DNA from: Clostridia bacterium
GTDB taxonomy: Bacteria; Bacillota; Clostridia; Oscillospirales; CAG-272
Direction: 5' to 3'
Length of the DNA: 33,259 nt
Assembly: GCA_017398585.1 (NCBI GenBank)
Contig: JAFQFS010000112.1
Coordinates: 1-33,259, forward strand
A program made the translations under genes and the position numbers. Shown here one piece after another: positions 7,566 through 15,989 of this stretch (position 1 is its first letter; each line of letters begins with the position of its first letter). Under the pieces are notes generated by a model. It did no database searches, was not told the origin of the DNA, and saw only the letters and a program-made list of their open reading frames with translations.

Positions 7566-9077
7566 ATGAAAATTTATTCCAGAAAACTGCTGACCGCCCT
7601 TCTTGCAGCGGTTCTCCTCAGCTCCTCTCTCCTGACTGCGTGCAGCGAAGGAAGCAGCACATCCTCCGACAATGCGGAAACCTCCGCTTCCGTCTCCGAT
7701 GCCGCTGAAATACCCGCAGCGGAAGAAACCATTCCCAAAGAAACCGAACCGGCCTATGCACTCGGACTCCCCGAAGGGCTCGACTATCAGGGTGCTTCCG
7801 TCACCGTTCTCGGATGGAATCACTACGAAGACGTCGAATTCGACACCGCGGAACTCAACGGTGAAATCGTCAACGACGCGATTTTCGCCCGCAACCTCGC
7901 CGTTGAAGAAAATCTCAACGTGACGCTCACCTTCCTTGAAGAAGGCGGACGTTCCGGCGACGGCAACTGGATGGCGCTTGTCCGCAACTCCAATACGTCC
8001 GGCGACGGTGCATACGACTTCGTTGCGGGTCACAGCAGCAACATCGGTTCCCTGACGTATTCCCTCCAGTTCCAGAACATGCTCGAACAGGAACACTTTG
8101 ATTTCTCCGCGCCGTGGTGGCGCGAAGCCCTGACCGAAAAGGCGACCGTCAAGGGCAATCTCTTCTTCGCGACCGGCGACATCGCCCCCAGCTCCATCGG
8201 CCGCAGCCAGGGGATGTTCTTCAACAGCAAGCTCCTTGAGGACTACAATCTCGAAGACCCGTACGAACTCGTGGTAAACGGCGAATGGACCTTTGACAAG
8301 TTCAACGAAATGTGCACCGGCACCTACATCGACCTCAACTCCAACGGCAAGGCAGAGGAAAAGGCAGACCAGTTCGGCTTCGCCATCGACGGCGTTCAGG
8401 TACAGGCGATCGGTCTCTGCTCCGGCTTCGTTTCCCTGGAAACGGATGAATCCGGAACGCTCGGTCTTGCGGAAAACTACATTTCCGAACGCGCGGTCAA
8501 CCTCGTCGACCGCTGGTCCTCTTTCATGCACGAATCTCCCGACACCACGTTCATTGGATCCATTGACGATACCACCGTCTTCCGCGAAGGTCGTTCCGTC
8601 TTCTACGCATTCCCGATGGCGATCATCAGCTCCGAACTGCGTGACCTCGAATTCGAAGTGGGCTTCGTTCCCTTCCCGAAGATCGACGAACAGCAGGAAG
8701 ACTACGTTGTCTGCACCTCCAACGCATACTCCCTCTGGGCAATCCCGCTTGCCGCAAAGGATCCGACCATGAGCGCGGCGATCATGGAAAACATGGCGTA
8801 CGAAGGCTATCTCAACGTCATTCCCGCGATTTTTGAGACCTCCTACAAGGTCAAGTACAATACCACCGACTCCCAGCTCCAGTCCCAGGTCTTCGATATC
8901 GTGCGCGGCAGCCTGATCTTCGACATCGGCCGCATCATGAACTCCTCCTTCAGCAACGTCTTCGGACTGATCCCGGATGCAATCAACAGCAACAGCGGTC
9001 AGTTCGCCTCCGCGGTCGCAAAATCCCAGAAAGCCATCAACAAAACCGTTTCCAAATGGCTCGAAAAGATCGAATAA
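7566..9077 (+). CDS. Lipoprotein, ABC-type extracellular solute-binding protein (paralogue 3)
   Basis: A 503-residue lipoprotein with a signal peptide ending LLTAC (Cys26) and a Ser/Glu-rich linker. It shares the layout and scattered motifs of the two lipoproteins at 679-3900: a G-x-x-VNDAIFARN segment, PWWREAL, a MFFNSKLLEDYNL segment, a DLNSNGKAEEKADQFGF loop near residue 255 and a FEVGFVPFPK segment, but it is clearly more distant than they are from each other. The start at 7566 has CAGGAA 5 bases upstream; an in-frame ATG at 7542 would add 8 residues before the signal peptide. It is expected to bind a solute outside the membrane. No permease genes are next to it. It has its own promoter and terminator. 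Confidence 0.8.
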   Translation: MKIYSRKLLTALLAAVLLSSSLLTACSEGSSTSSDNAETSASVSDAAEIPAAEETIPKETEPAYALGLPEGLDYQGASVTVLGWNHYEDVEFDTAELNGEIVNDAIFARNLAVEENLNVTLTFLEEGGRSGDGNWMALVRNSNTSGDGAYDFVAGHSSNIGSLTYSLQFQNMLEQEHFDFSAPWWREALTEKATVKGNLFFATGDIAPSSIGRSQGMFFNSKLLEDYNLEDPYELVVNGEWTFDKFNEMCTGTYIDLNSNGKAEEKADQFGFAIDGVQVQAIGLCSGFVSLETDESGTLGLAENYISERAVNLVDRWSSFMHESPDTTFIGSIDDTTVFREGRSVFYAFPMAIISSELRDLEFEVGFVPFPKIDEQQEDYVVCTSNAYSLWAIPLAAKDPTMSAAIMENMAYEGYLNVIPAIFETSYKVKYNTTDSQLQSQVFDIVRGSLIFDIGRIMNSSFSNVFGLIPDAINSNSGQFASAVAKSQKAINKTVSKWLEKIE

Positions 9078-9107
9078 TCAGCCGATAAACTGCATATACA
9101 AAAAGAG

Positions 9108-9149
9108 GCCTCATTCCGGAATTCTCCCCCGGTATGAGGCAGTTTTTTT
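9108..9149 (+). terminator. Intrinsic terminator of the third lipoprotein gene
   Basis: GCCTCAT (9108-9114) pairs with ATGAGGC (9134-9140); a short inner CCGG pairing is possible. A run of seven T follows at 9143-9149. Confidence 0.85.
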
Positions 9150-9189
9150 CGCCGGAAAACTTGCCGGAATAAAGCATTTTTGTAATAAA

Positions 9190-9216
9190 CACATATTAAT
9201 ACCTGTTTAATATGTG
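9190..9216. promoter_or_regulatory. Inverted repeat upstream of the surface protein gene
   Basis: CACATATTAA (9190-9199) is repeated in perfect inverted form as TTAATATGTG (9207-9216) around a 7-base centre. It lies about 40 bases upstream of the -35 box of the next gene, between that promoter and the preceding terminator. It resembles a binding site for a dimeric regulator; no regulator can be named. Confidence 0.4.
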
Positions 9217-9254
9217 CAAACACCCAAACTTGACACCCATTTTCCGATTATGAC

Positions 9255-9283
9255 TTTCCATTTCATAAATTGTATGATATACT
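9255..9283 (+). promoter_or_regulatory. Probable promoter of the surface protein gene
   Basis: TTTCCA (9255-9260) and TATACT (9278-9283) are 17 bases apart, with a TG one base before the -10 box (extended -10). It is weaker than the consensus promoters nearby. A TTGACA at 9230 has no -10 box at the right distance. Confidence 0.55.
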
Positions 9284-9329
9284 TAACAGGTACATATATC
9301 CCGAAACATCTCTCAAGGAGGCAATTTCA

Positions 9330-10775
9330 ATGAAAAAGTTCACTCTCATTACGGCAGGTCTTCTTGCCGCACTGATCGCAGCTGTTCCCGCATTCGCCGC
9401 TGACCCCGTCACCGAATGTATGATTCCTGAAAAGGCTGCCGTCGTCGACGGTGTAATCTCCGCCGGTGAATGGGACGCAGCAACCAAGCTCGTCCTCAAC
9501 ATTTCCGATACCTCGACCTGGAGCGAATCCGGCGCAGGCATCGTAGGTACACAGGGCTGGCTGGATCTCGGTCACACGGACGCAGACTTCTCCAATGAAC
9601 TCGCGTTTATGGTCGATGATACCTACGTCTACATCCTCTGCACCAGAACCGACTCCACGCTCAACTTCGCAACCGACAACTTCCGCACGCCGTATGCGTC
9701 CGACTGTTCTCTCATGTGGTTCTATGATACCGAAGAAATGGGACAGTACGGTCTCCAGCTCCTCTGCGCGGACAAATCCGGTGTTCCGCACATCGGCTAC
9801 TTCTTCACGGACGCCGAACAGCAGAACGCCGTTGACCTCGTTGCGGAAGGTCTCGCAGAAGCAAAGACCGTGATCACCGACAACGGCTACATCATGGAAG
9901 CAAAGGTCGCTTTCGAAGGCATGGACGACTTCACGCTTGAAATGCTCAAGTCCGGCAGCGTTACCGTCTCCTACTGCTCCGTCAACATCTGTGAAGAAGG
10001 ATGGGACTCCGACGACGGCGCACACGCTCTCTGGGGCACCTACAACTATCAGGCACAGTACATCGGCGTCAACGAATGGTTTTCCGCTCCCGCGGCAGTG
10101 ATCACCGAAGCTCCCGCTGAACCCGCAAACGGCATCATCGAAGCAACCGAAGGCTTTGCCAACGAAGGTGCGGAAAATCTTCTCGACGGCGACGAAACCA
10201 CCAAGTGGTGCATGAACGCCGCAGCTCCCGTTTACGCAATCTGGAAGACCGATGCAGTGACCGCGACCGGCTACGAAATCGTAACCGCAAACGACAACGC
10301 TGCCAATCCCGGCCGCAACCCCGGTTCCTGGGTTCTCTACGGTTCCAATGACGGCGCGGCATGGACCGCAATCGACACCGTGGAAGCAGACAACATCCTT
10401 CAGGACGTTGACTTCACCACCTTCATCTTCGCAATCGACGCTCCCGCGGAATACTCCTACTACAAGTTCGAAGCAACCTCCATCGTCGGCGGCGGTGTCA
10501 TGCAGATCTCCGGCATCAACCTTCTCACCGGTGACGTAACTCCTTCCGAAGCACCCGCTCCCGTTGTGGAAGAAGTTGCGGAAGAACCCGTTGCCGAAGA
10601 AGTGGTTGAAGAAGCTGCGGAAGAACCCGCAGCGGAAGAAGTCGTCGAAGAAGTTGTTGAAGCTCCCGCAGCAGAAGAAGTTGCAGAAGCTCCTCAGACC
10701 TTCGACTTCGGCGTAATCGCAGCGGCTGCAGCCCTCGTTTCCCTCGCAGGATACGCTGTAACCAAGAAGAGATAA
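9330..10775 (+). CDS. Secreted surface protein: CBM9-like and F5/8C-like domains, acidic stalk, C-terminal anchor
   Basis: A 481-residue exported protein with a clear signal peptide ending AFA/AD (cleavage after residue 23). Residues about 30-250 begin with VDGVISAGEWDAA, the usual opening of CBM9/DOMON-like sugar-binding domains. Residues about 265-405 look like an F5/8 type C (discoidin) domain, with NLLDGDETTKWCM, YEIVTANDN and GSWVLYGSNDGAAW. A stalk from about 405 to 457 repeats units such as VVEEV/AEEPAAEE. The C-terminus is APQTFDFG, a hydrophobic helix and the positive tail TKKR. This is the layout of a Gram-positive wall-anchored protein, but the Gly of an LPxTG-type motif is replaced. 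AAGGAGG 8 bases upstream fixes the start; the 20 earlier codons are leader. It is presumably a glycan-binding surface protein; domain names are by motif only. Confidence 0.75.
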   Translation: MKKFTLITAGLLAALIAAVPAFAADPVTECMIPEKAAVVDGVISAGEWDAATKLVLNISDTSTWSESGAGIVGTQGWLDLGHTDADFSNELAFMVDDTYVYILCTRTDSTLNFATDNFRTPYASDCSLMWFYDTEEMGQYGLQLLCADKSGVPHIGYFFTDAEQQNAVDLVAEGLAEAKTVITDNGYIMEAKVAFEGMDDFTLEMLKSGSVTVSYCSVNICEEGWDSDDGAHALWGTYNYQAQYIGVNEWFSAPAAVITEAPAEPANGIIEATEGFANEGAENLLDGDETTKWCMNAAAPVYAIWKTDAVTATGYEIVTANDNAANPGRNPGSWVLYGSNDGAAWTAIDTVEADNILQDVDFTTFIFAIDAPAEYSYYKFEATSIVGGGVMQISGINLLTGDVTPSEAPAPVVEEVAEEPVAEEVVEEAAEEPAAEEVVEEVVEAPAAEEVAEAPQTFDFGVIAAAAALVSLAGYAVTKKR

Positions 10776-10793
10776 ATAAAAACAAAAGATAAC

Positions 10794-10830
10794 AAAAATA
10801 CCGTACAGTTTCCCGCTGTACGGTATTTTT
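10794..10830. terminator. Bidirectional intrinsic terminator
   Basis: A perfect 15-base stem (10794-10808 with 10816-10830) carries A5 at its left and T5 at its right edge, so it works for both the surface protein gene and the convergent DUF4340 gene whose stop is at 10836. Confidence 0.9.
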
Positions 10831-10835
10831 ATGCG

Positions 10836-11795
10836 TTAATCCATATACGCCGTGATTTTTTCGACCGTTTCCGCGTTCACGAGGTACGCGATGGTCGATT
10901 TTTCGGGGGACGCATAATAGGCTCCGTCACGTTCTTCGCCAAACAGGAACGTGTACGACGTATCCAGACGGTTCGTGGTCTGGTTGCCATTCGCGTCCGT
11001 GGAAGTCACCGCGCGCTTGTACGAGATCACAATCTTGTCGCTGCCGTCCAGACCGTATGTTCCCGCACGCTCGGTTTCGTCGGTATAGTAGTCCGCGCAG
11101 TCGGTCAGCGTGATGTCGCCGAACAGATCAAACAGTGCCGCGATGCCGTTCGTGTCGTCAATCACCTTTTCCGCGCCGTCCACGGTGACGGTGATGGAGT
11201 TGATGTAATCCTGTTCAATGTCCGTCGGCATCGTATCAAGCTGAAGCAGATCGATCTCCGTATAATCGAAATAGGACGTCAGTCCGGTCGGAATGGTGTA
11301 CATTGTGCCGTCCATCATGAAGTAGTACGCTCCGCCGCCGAAGGAGTTGTAATCCCCGATGCGGTACTGATGGGACTCTCCGGTGCTGTAGGTCACTTCG
11401 ATGGTATACGCCGCGTCTTCCAGCCCGTAGTCCGCCGGGCTGCCCTCGGTGATATGATTTTTGATTCCGATTGTCGAAATCGCACCTGCCATCGAAGCAA
11501 CCACCGTCTGATTGACGGGGAAATGTTCATCGGACTTCATCTGCCAGAGACCGTTTACCACGTGCAGTTCAATCGGATCGGATCCGGCACGGCGGTACGA
11601 CAGCTCCGTCAGCGTGGTGTAGTCGTACTCGGCAATCATCTCCACAGCGTTCGCCGCCGCTTCCTCCGCCGCCTGTTCGGCTTCTTTCTTATCGTTCGCG
11701 GACGACAGCATCGTATAAGCCACCGCCATTACAACGATAAAAGCAAGCAGTACAATCAGCGGAATATATTTATTCTTCTTTTTACGTTTGTTCAT
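10836..11795 (-). CDS. DUF4340 domain protein, last gene of a Gld-type ABC cassette
   Basis: A 319-residue membrane-tethered protein. After a Lys/Arg-rich start (MNKRKKKNK) there is one membrane helix (about residues 10-31) and then a large outer domain rich in beta segments, as in DUF4340 proteins that accompany GldG-like genes. The typical LSYRRAGSDPIELHVVNGLW and FPVNQTVV elements are visible. The start at 11795 is chosen because CGGAG lies 9-10 bases upstream and the basic N-terminus plus helix follow directly; an earlier in-frame ATG at 11852 would add 19 residues of uncharacteristic sequence. The function of DUF4340 is not established; the context suggests a part or accessory of the ABC complex encoded upstream. 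A palindrome lies between it and the GldG-like gene. Confidence 0.8.
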   Translation of the reverse strand: MNKRKKKNKYIPLIVLLAFIVVMAVAYTMLSSANDKKEAEQAAEEAAANAVEMIAEYDYTTLTELSYRRAGSDPIELHVVNGLWQMKSDEHFPVNQTVVASMAGAISTIGIKNHITEGSPADYGLEDAAYTIEVTYSTGESHQYRIGDYNSFGGGAYYFMMDGTMYTIPTGLTSYFDYTEIDLLQLDTMPTDIEQDYINSITVTVDGAEKVIDDTNGIAALFDLFGDITLTDCADYYTDETERAGTYGLDGSDKIVISYKRAVTSTDANGNQTTNRLDTSYTFLFGEERDGAYYASPEKSTIAYLVNAETVEKITAYMD

Positions 11796-11892
11796 GGGTA
11801 TATTCTCCGGGTATCGTAATAGTAAAAATTCAGTTTCAAACGCTCTGCACAAACTCTGTCATCATAATAGTCTGAAGTTTTTTGGAAGGGGG

Positions 11893-11926
11893 TTGGGGAA
11901 ACCTTTTTGCAAAAAGGTTTCCCCAA
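11893..11926 (-). repeat. 3' palindrome family copy D, inside the Gld cassette
   Basis: A perfect 16-base inverted repeat (11893-11908 with 11911-11926) with only GC at the centre lies 8 bases beyond the stop of the GldG-like gene. On the minus strand it is followed by CCCCCTTCCAAAAAACTTCA and a GACAGAGTTTG element, matching the tails of copies C and E. Its place between two cassette genes suggests partial termination or processing. Confidence 0.7.
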
Positions 11927-11933
11927 AAGAACC

Positions 11934-13409
11934 TCACTTTTTCCGTCTCCTGAACCAGATCACGAAGCCCCAGACGAGGAACGCCAGCGGGATGATGAAG
12001 ATGACGACGGGTGCCCAGACAGCAACGTCTGCTTCGGTAACGGTGAGGGCTTCGACCTGCATCTGCTTTGCGATGATGGAGAGGTTCGTCTTGTTCGCGC
12101 TCATCCAGTTGACAGTGGAGATGAACAGATCGGAGTTTCCGCCGGAAACGTACATATCCGCGTTTTCGTCGGAGATCGCCGGAGAGGAATACCACACAAA
12201 CTTATAGGAATCCGAACGGGTACCGTCCGCCTTGCCGGATGCCGCCGCGCCAACGTAGACCATGCCGGTAATGTCGTTATCCGCCTTGTCCAGCGTATCG
12301 GAGGTAAGATCCACCTTAACGTACGCATCCGCAGAGGTCGCAAGGAGCGGGATCACGTTCGCGGAACCGCCGGAAATAATACCGTGCGCCGCGTTCATCA
12401 GCAGACGGTGATCCGGCGAGGACATGAGCGCCGTCGGACCGTCCGCTGCTGTGGTGTTGACGTTCGGGAGGAGATAATGCGGGTAACCCATGTAGTTGTT
12501 CCGGTTCGTTTCCACAACGATGCCGTCCACGGATTCCATGCCCATGTGTGCGGCCAGTCCCGCGAGGTTCGGCATAGATGCTTCGCTGTACGTTCCCGCA
12601 CCGGTAACGAGGATGATGCTGCCGCCTTCGTCAAGATAGGACTTCAGCATGTCGGCGTCAGTCACAGACAGGTCGGAGGTCGGATTGTTGATGAGGATGG
12701 ACGTGCAGTCCGCCGGAATTGCGTCCACGGTCAGCAGGCTGAGTTCCGCAGTCGCGACGTTTTCGCTGGTGATGTATTCGAGGTAAGTTGCACCGAGCGC
12801 GGTTTCGCCGTGACCGGTCAGGTTGTACATCGTCGGGAGGTCGTCACGGGTCACGTAGTCAATCGCCGTGGTGAACATCAGCTCGCCGTTGAAATACGGC
12901 GTACCGGTCGGCATCTGACCATAGTAATAATAGTAGTAAAGTTCTTCTTCGGAATACTGACGCTGATAGATTTCGTTGTAGTCGATCGCCATCGAACGCT
13001 TCGCGCTTTCCACGATCACGGAGTTGTCGCTGAGGGACTTTTCCGTGTAGTTCGCAACAAAATTCGGGTTTGCGATCGGGTCAACGGTCGAAACACGGAT
13101 GCGACTGTTCAGCGCTTCGTAGCGGCCGAGGAGTTCCACGGTATTCGCAGATTCGTAGCCGCGCTGGGTCAGGATGTAGATATTGATGTCCTCATCCACA
13201 TTTGCGAGGATCTGCTCCGTCTCCTCGCTGATGGAGTAGAGCTGCAGGCTCGAGAGGTCGTACTTCGTGTACGTGGACGGGATCTCAGAGACGAACAGGT
13301 TCAGAAGGATAACCGCCGCGAGAACGACCGCCGTCATAACCATACTGAACGAGCCGATTTTGAGGTATTTTTTATTGAGCTTTTTGTTGGTTTTATTTTC
13401 GTTATTCAT
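11934..13409 (-). CDS. GldG-like ABC transporter auxiliary protein
   Basis: A 491-residue membrane protein with one helix near the N-terminus (about residues 20-42), a long outer domain and a C-terminal helix followed by RRRKK. The opening after the helix (YDLSSLQLYSISEETEQIL) and the later GHGE segment are typical of the GldG / ABC-type auxiliary family, whose members pair with a GldF-type permease and a GldA-type ATPase. GGAGGG lies 9 bases ahead of the ATG. The permease gene ends 18 bases upstream, so the two are co-transcribed. In Bacteroidetes the relatives are linked to gliding; in Firmicutes the cargo is unknown, and no gliding role is implied here. Confidence 0.82.
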   Translation of the reverse strand: MNNENKTNKKLNKKYLKIGSFSMVMTAVVLAAVILLNLFVSEIPSTYTKYDLSSLQLYSISEETEQILANVDEDINIYILTQRGYESANTVELLGRYEALNSRIRVSTVDPIANPNFVANYTEKSLSDNSVIVESAKRSMAIDYNEIYQRQYSEEELYYYYYYGQMPTGTPYFNGELMFTTAIDYVTRDDLPTMYNLTGHGETALGATYLEYITSENVATAELSLLTVDAIPADCTSILINNPTSDLSVTDADMLKSYLDEGGSIILVTGAGTYSEASMPNLAGLAAHMGMESVDGIVVETNRNNYMGYPHYLLPNVNTTAADGPTALMSSPDHRLLMNAAHGIISGGSANVIPLLATSADAYVKVDLTSDTLDKADNDITGMVYVGAAASGKADGTRSDSYKFVWYSSPAISDENADMYVSGGNSDLFISTVNWMSANKTNLSIIAKQMQVEALTVTEADVAVWAPVVIFIIPLAFLVWGFVIWFRRRKK

Positions 13410-13427
13410 CGTTGGTTTCCCTCCTCA

Positions 13428-14291
13428 TCAGTTCCAGCGCTTCTTTTCCATCGACTGAACCGTCAGATAGACGAACAATCCGCAGACGGAGAGGTAGAAA
13501 ATGATCGCGGTCAGGTCAAACATACCGTTCTGGAACGTGGTCAGACGGTCAAACAGGGAGATTGCGGAGAGGATGTCCGGGATCGCTCCGGCAAACAGGG
13601 TAGAGTCTACGAGGTACACGCCGACGGTCGCCAGCGCGAGAACACCGGTCACCGAGAGAGCCAGAACGGTGTTCCGGATCATCGCGTTGACGATCAGTCC
13701 GATCACACAGGCGATCGCGAGAAAGCCGATCAGGGATACGGACGCGTCGGTGGAGATCATATTGGAAAGACCGGACATAAAGTAAACGAGCAGCGTCACC
13801 GCGAGGCTGACCACCGCCGCGATCACCTGGCTTTCGGTCAGGGACGAAATGAACATCCCGATCGCGATCAGCGATGCGCCGAGCAGGAAGAACGCAAGCA
13901 GCATGCCGTATGCGGACGCGAGATGAACGGTGCCGAACGTAGCAAGCAGGAGCGGATAGAACGCCATCACGCAGACGGGGATCGCGAGAACGGTCACCAT
14001 CGCGAGATACTTCGCAATAACAATGGAGGTCACGCTCATCGGAAGGGAATACAGGAGCTGGTCGGTGCGGCTGTGTTTTTCTTCCGCGATCGAGCGCATC
14101 GTCAGCACGGGAATCGCGAGCAGGTAGACGAAGACCACCTGATTGACGGTGACTTCAAAGTTCGGATACAGTCCCTGCAAATTGTAAACGACGGTGAAAA
14201 TACCGGTCATCAGCAGGATAAAGCAGATGAACACCGGACCGGTCATGCCGGTGAAATAGGTTTTTAATTCTTTTTTGTATACAGCAGACAT
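13428..14291 (-). CDS. ABC-2 type permease, GldF-like
   Basis: A 287-residue integral membrane protein with about six hydrophobic helices. The N-terminus MSAVYKKELKTYFTGMTG and the RSIAEEKHSRTDQLLYSLP segment are typical of ABC-2 permeases of the GldF/NosY type. Its start lies 14 bases after the stop of the ATPase gene and its stop 18 bases ahead of the GldG-like gene, so all three form one transcription unit. It should form the membrane channel of the cassette; the substrate is unknown. Confidence 0.85.
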   Translation of the reverse strand: MSAVYKKELKTYFTGMTGPVFICFILLMTGIFTVVYNLQGLYPNFEVTVNQVVFVYLLAIPVLTMRSIAEEKHSRTDQLLYSLPMSVTSIVIAKYLAMVTVLAIPVCVMAFYPLLLATFGTVHLASAYGMLLAFFLLGASLIAIGMFISSLTESQVIAAVVSLAVTLLVYFMSGLSNMISTDASVSLIGFLAIACVIGLIVNAMIRNTVLALSVTGVLALATVGVYLVDSTLFAGAIPDILSAISLFDRLTTFQNGMFDLTAIIFYLSVCGLFVYLTVQSMEKKRWN

Positions 14292-14305
14292 GATGTTCCT
14301 CCGGT

Positions 14306-15457
14306 TCAGTTACCGCCGAACAGCGGTTTGTAGTCATCGTCGTCCCCGTTTTTCGCCGGCTTCGCGGGCTTTTCCGCTTTTTCCGGCGCGGGAGCGGGTT
14401 CCGGTTCGCCGGCAGGCTCATCCGTCGGCTTCTGAACGTTCTGAACTGCCTGTGCGGCAAAGATTTCTTCCGCAGTCATGCGGACATCCTCTTCGGTCGG
14501 TTCCGGTTCGCTGACGGTGGGTTCGAAATGGTCGCCGGTGAGTTCGAGGAAGACCTTTTCGAGGGTGACTTCTTCGAATTCCATCGACAGGATCGGCACC
14601 TTCGCGTCAGCGAAACGGAAGAACAGGTCTTCGCGGATGTCGACTTCCTTCTGCATCGCGATGCGCGCATGAACGCGTCCGATCTCGCCTGCGTCGAGTT
14701 CCACGCTGTCCGCACCGGGGATGGATTCGATGATCCGGCGGATCTTATCCTCGTCCCCGCGTGCGATGAGGTCGACGTAGTTTTTGCCTTCGTACAGTCT
14801 GGTCAGGTTTTCAAGGGTATCGCTCGCAACGATGCGTCCCTTTGCGATAATAATAACGTAATCGCAGACGGCGGAGATTTCGGGAAGGATATGGCTCGAC
14901 AGAATAACGGTATGATCCTGACCGAGTTCACGGATAAGTTCGCGGATCTCGATGATCTGGCGGGGGTCAAGACCGACGGTCGGTTCGTCAAGGATGATGA
15001 CTTCGGGATCGCCGATGATCGCCTGCGCGATGCCGACGCGCTGCTTGTAACCTTTGGAAAGGTTCTTGATAAGACGGTCAGCGTATGCGGTGAGTCCGGT
15101 CTTTGTGACGGCGGCTTCGACGGCCTTATAGAGTTTATCGCCGCGCAGACCCTTGGCACGTCCGACGAATTCGAGGTATTCGTACGGGGTCATATCCATA
15201 TACAGCGGGGGCTGTTCGGGAAGATAGCCGATGCACGCCTTTGCTTCGACGGGATCTTCGTAGATGTCGTAACCGCCGACGGTAACTTCGCCTTCGGTTG
15301 CCGCAAGGCATCCGGTGATGATATTCATAGTGGTGGATTTTCCGGCTCCGTTCGGACCGAGGAAACCGTAGATGCGGCCCTTCTCGACCGTGAAGCTGAC
15401 TCCGCGCACGGCGGTATTGTCGCCGTAGCGTTTGACGAGGTTTTTCACTTCAATCAA
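14306..15457 (-). CDS. ABC transporter ATP-binding protein, GldA-like
   Basis: A 383-residue ATPase with Walker A GPNGAGKST (residues 34-42), signature LSKGY (133-137) and Walker B VIILDEP (153-159) followed by TVGLD. It powers the permease encoded just downstream. After the usual domain (to about residue 310) there is an acidic, then Pro/Ala/Lys-rich tail ending DDDDYKPLFGGN, which is not needed for ATP binding and is of unknown use. The start is TTG: GGAGG lies 9 bases upstream and the conserved MIEVKNLVKRYG opening begins there. It is the first gene of the four-gene cassette, with an extended -10 promoter ahead. Confidence 0.93.
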   Translation of the reverse strand: MIEVKNLVKRYGDNTAVRGVSFTVEKGRIYGFLGPNGAGKSTTMNIITGCLAATEGEVTVGGYDIYEDPVEAKACIGYLPEQPPLYMDMTPYEYLEFVGRAKGLRGDKLYKAVEAAVTKTGLTAYADRLIKNLSKGYKQRVGIAQAIIGDPEVIILDEPTVGLDPRQIIEIRELIRELGQDHTVILSSHILPEISAVCDYVIIIAKGRIVASDTLENLTRLYEGKNYVDLIARGDEDKIRRIIESIPGADSVELDAGEIGRVHARIAMQKEVDIREDLFFRFADAKVPILSMEFEEVTLEKVFLELTGDHFEPTVSEPEPTEEDVRMTAEEIFAAQAVQNVQKPTDEPAGEPEPAPAPEKAEKPAKPAKNGDDDDYKPLFGGN

Positions 15458-15507
15458 GGTAGTATTCCTCCGGGATATATGTAAAATTTAAAATCTGGCG
15501 TTTTTAT

Positions 15508-15516
15508 ATTATAGCA
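15508..15516 (-). promoter_or_regulatory. Extended -10 promoter of the Gld-type cassette
   Basis: On the minus strand TGCTATAAT is a perfect extended -10 element, about 50 bases ahead of the TTG start. The -35 position 17 bases upstream reads AAGACT, a poor match, which is usual for extended -10 promoters. Confidence 0.65.
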
Positions 15517-15565
15517 CGTTCTGCGGGGAAAGTCTTGAATAAACTGACAATTTTGATCTTTTTAT

Positions 15566-15980
15566 AAGGGAGAAAAACGCTGAAGCGTTTTTCAATTTCT
15601 ATGTGCCTGCGCGGCACGGCGCAAGAGAGGACCGGTCGCGGTCCTCTCTTGACTCTCCACGACCAGAGGAAGTATCCTCTGGACACCTCTGCGTTCTTGC
15701 AGTTGGACAGTATAGAATACCCTCGACACGCACCTGCCGGTGCAAGGGTTGCGCAGATATAGGCTAACCGCGGAAAAAGCCTAACTTCCGGCTACAAAAT
15801 TTACTTTATTCTTAACCCACCGCGGTTAGCGCATCATCCGAGGGGAAGAGTCCAGAGGAGGGGAAACTTCCCCTCCTTTGGTCGCCGAGAGTCCAGAGAG
15901 GCTCTCGACAGAGCCTCTTTGGCGCCGTGCCGCGCAGGCACATTAATTAATTGAAAAATGACTTTTCAAAGTCATTTTTC
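15566..15980. repeat. Symmetrical inverted-end element with internal hairpins (MITE-like or structured RNA)
   Basis: A 22-base perfect inverted repeat (15601-15622 and 15922-15943, key core GTGCCTGCGCGGCAC) bounds about 300 bases. Outside each end lies AATT and a small hairpin: GAAAAACGC/GCGTTTTTC at 15572-15593 and GAAAAATGAC/GTCATTTTTC at 15953-15980. Inside are stems 15623-15634/15639-15650 (12 bases), 15663-15670/15675-15682, 15763-15773/15820-15830 (11 bases), 15856-15865/15868-15877 and 15897-15905/15910-15918. No coding frame with a ribosome site and no clear target duplication was seen. The arrangement is seen directly; its nature is not known. Confidence 0.7.
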
Positions 15981-15989
15981 TTCCTTCTA

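Noticed and set aside
9230-9235. TTGACA as -35 box of the surface protein gene
   Set aside because: No -10 box lies 16 to 18 bases downstream; the pair at 9255-9283 fits better.
11907-14267. Open frame of 786 codons opposite the GldG-like and permease genes
   Set aside because: It crosses a gene boundary and a palindrome, and its translation is low-complexity His/Arg/Val/Asp-rich; shadow of well-supported minus-strand genes.
15566-15980. CRISPR array or tRNA cluster as explanation of the repeats
   Set aside because: There are no regularly spaced direct repeats and no cloverleaf or CCA ends; the structure is made of inverted repeats.
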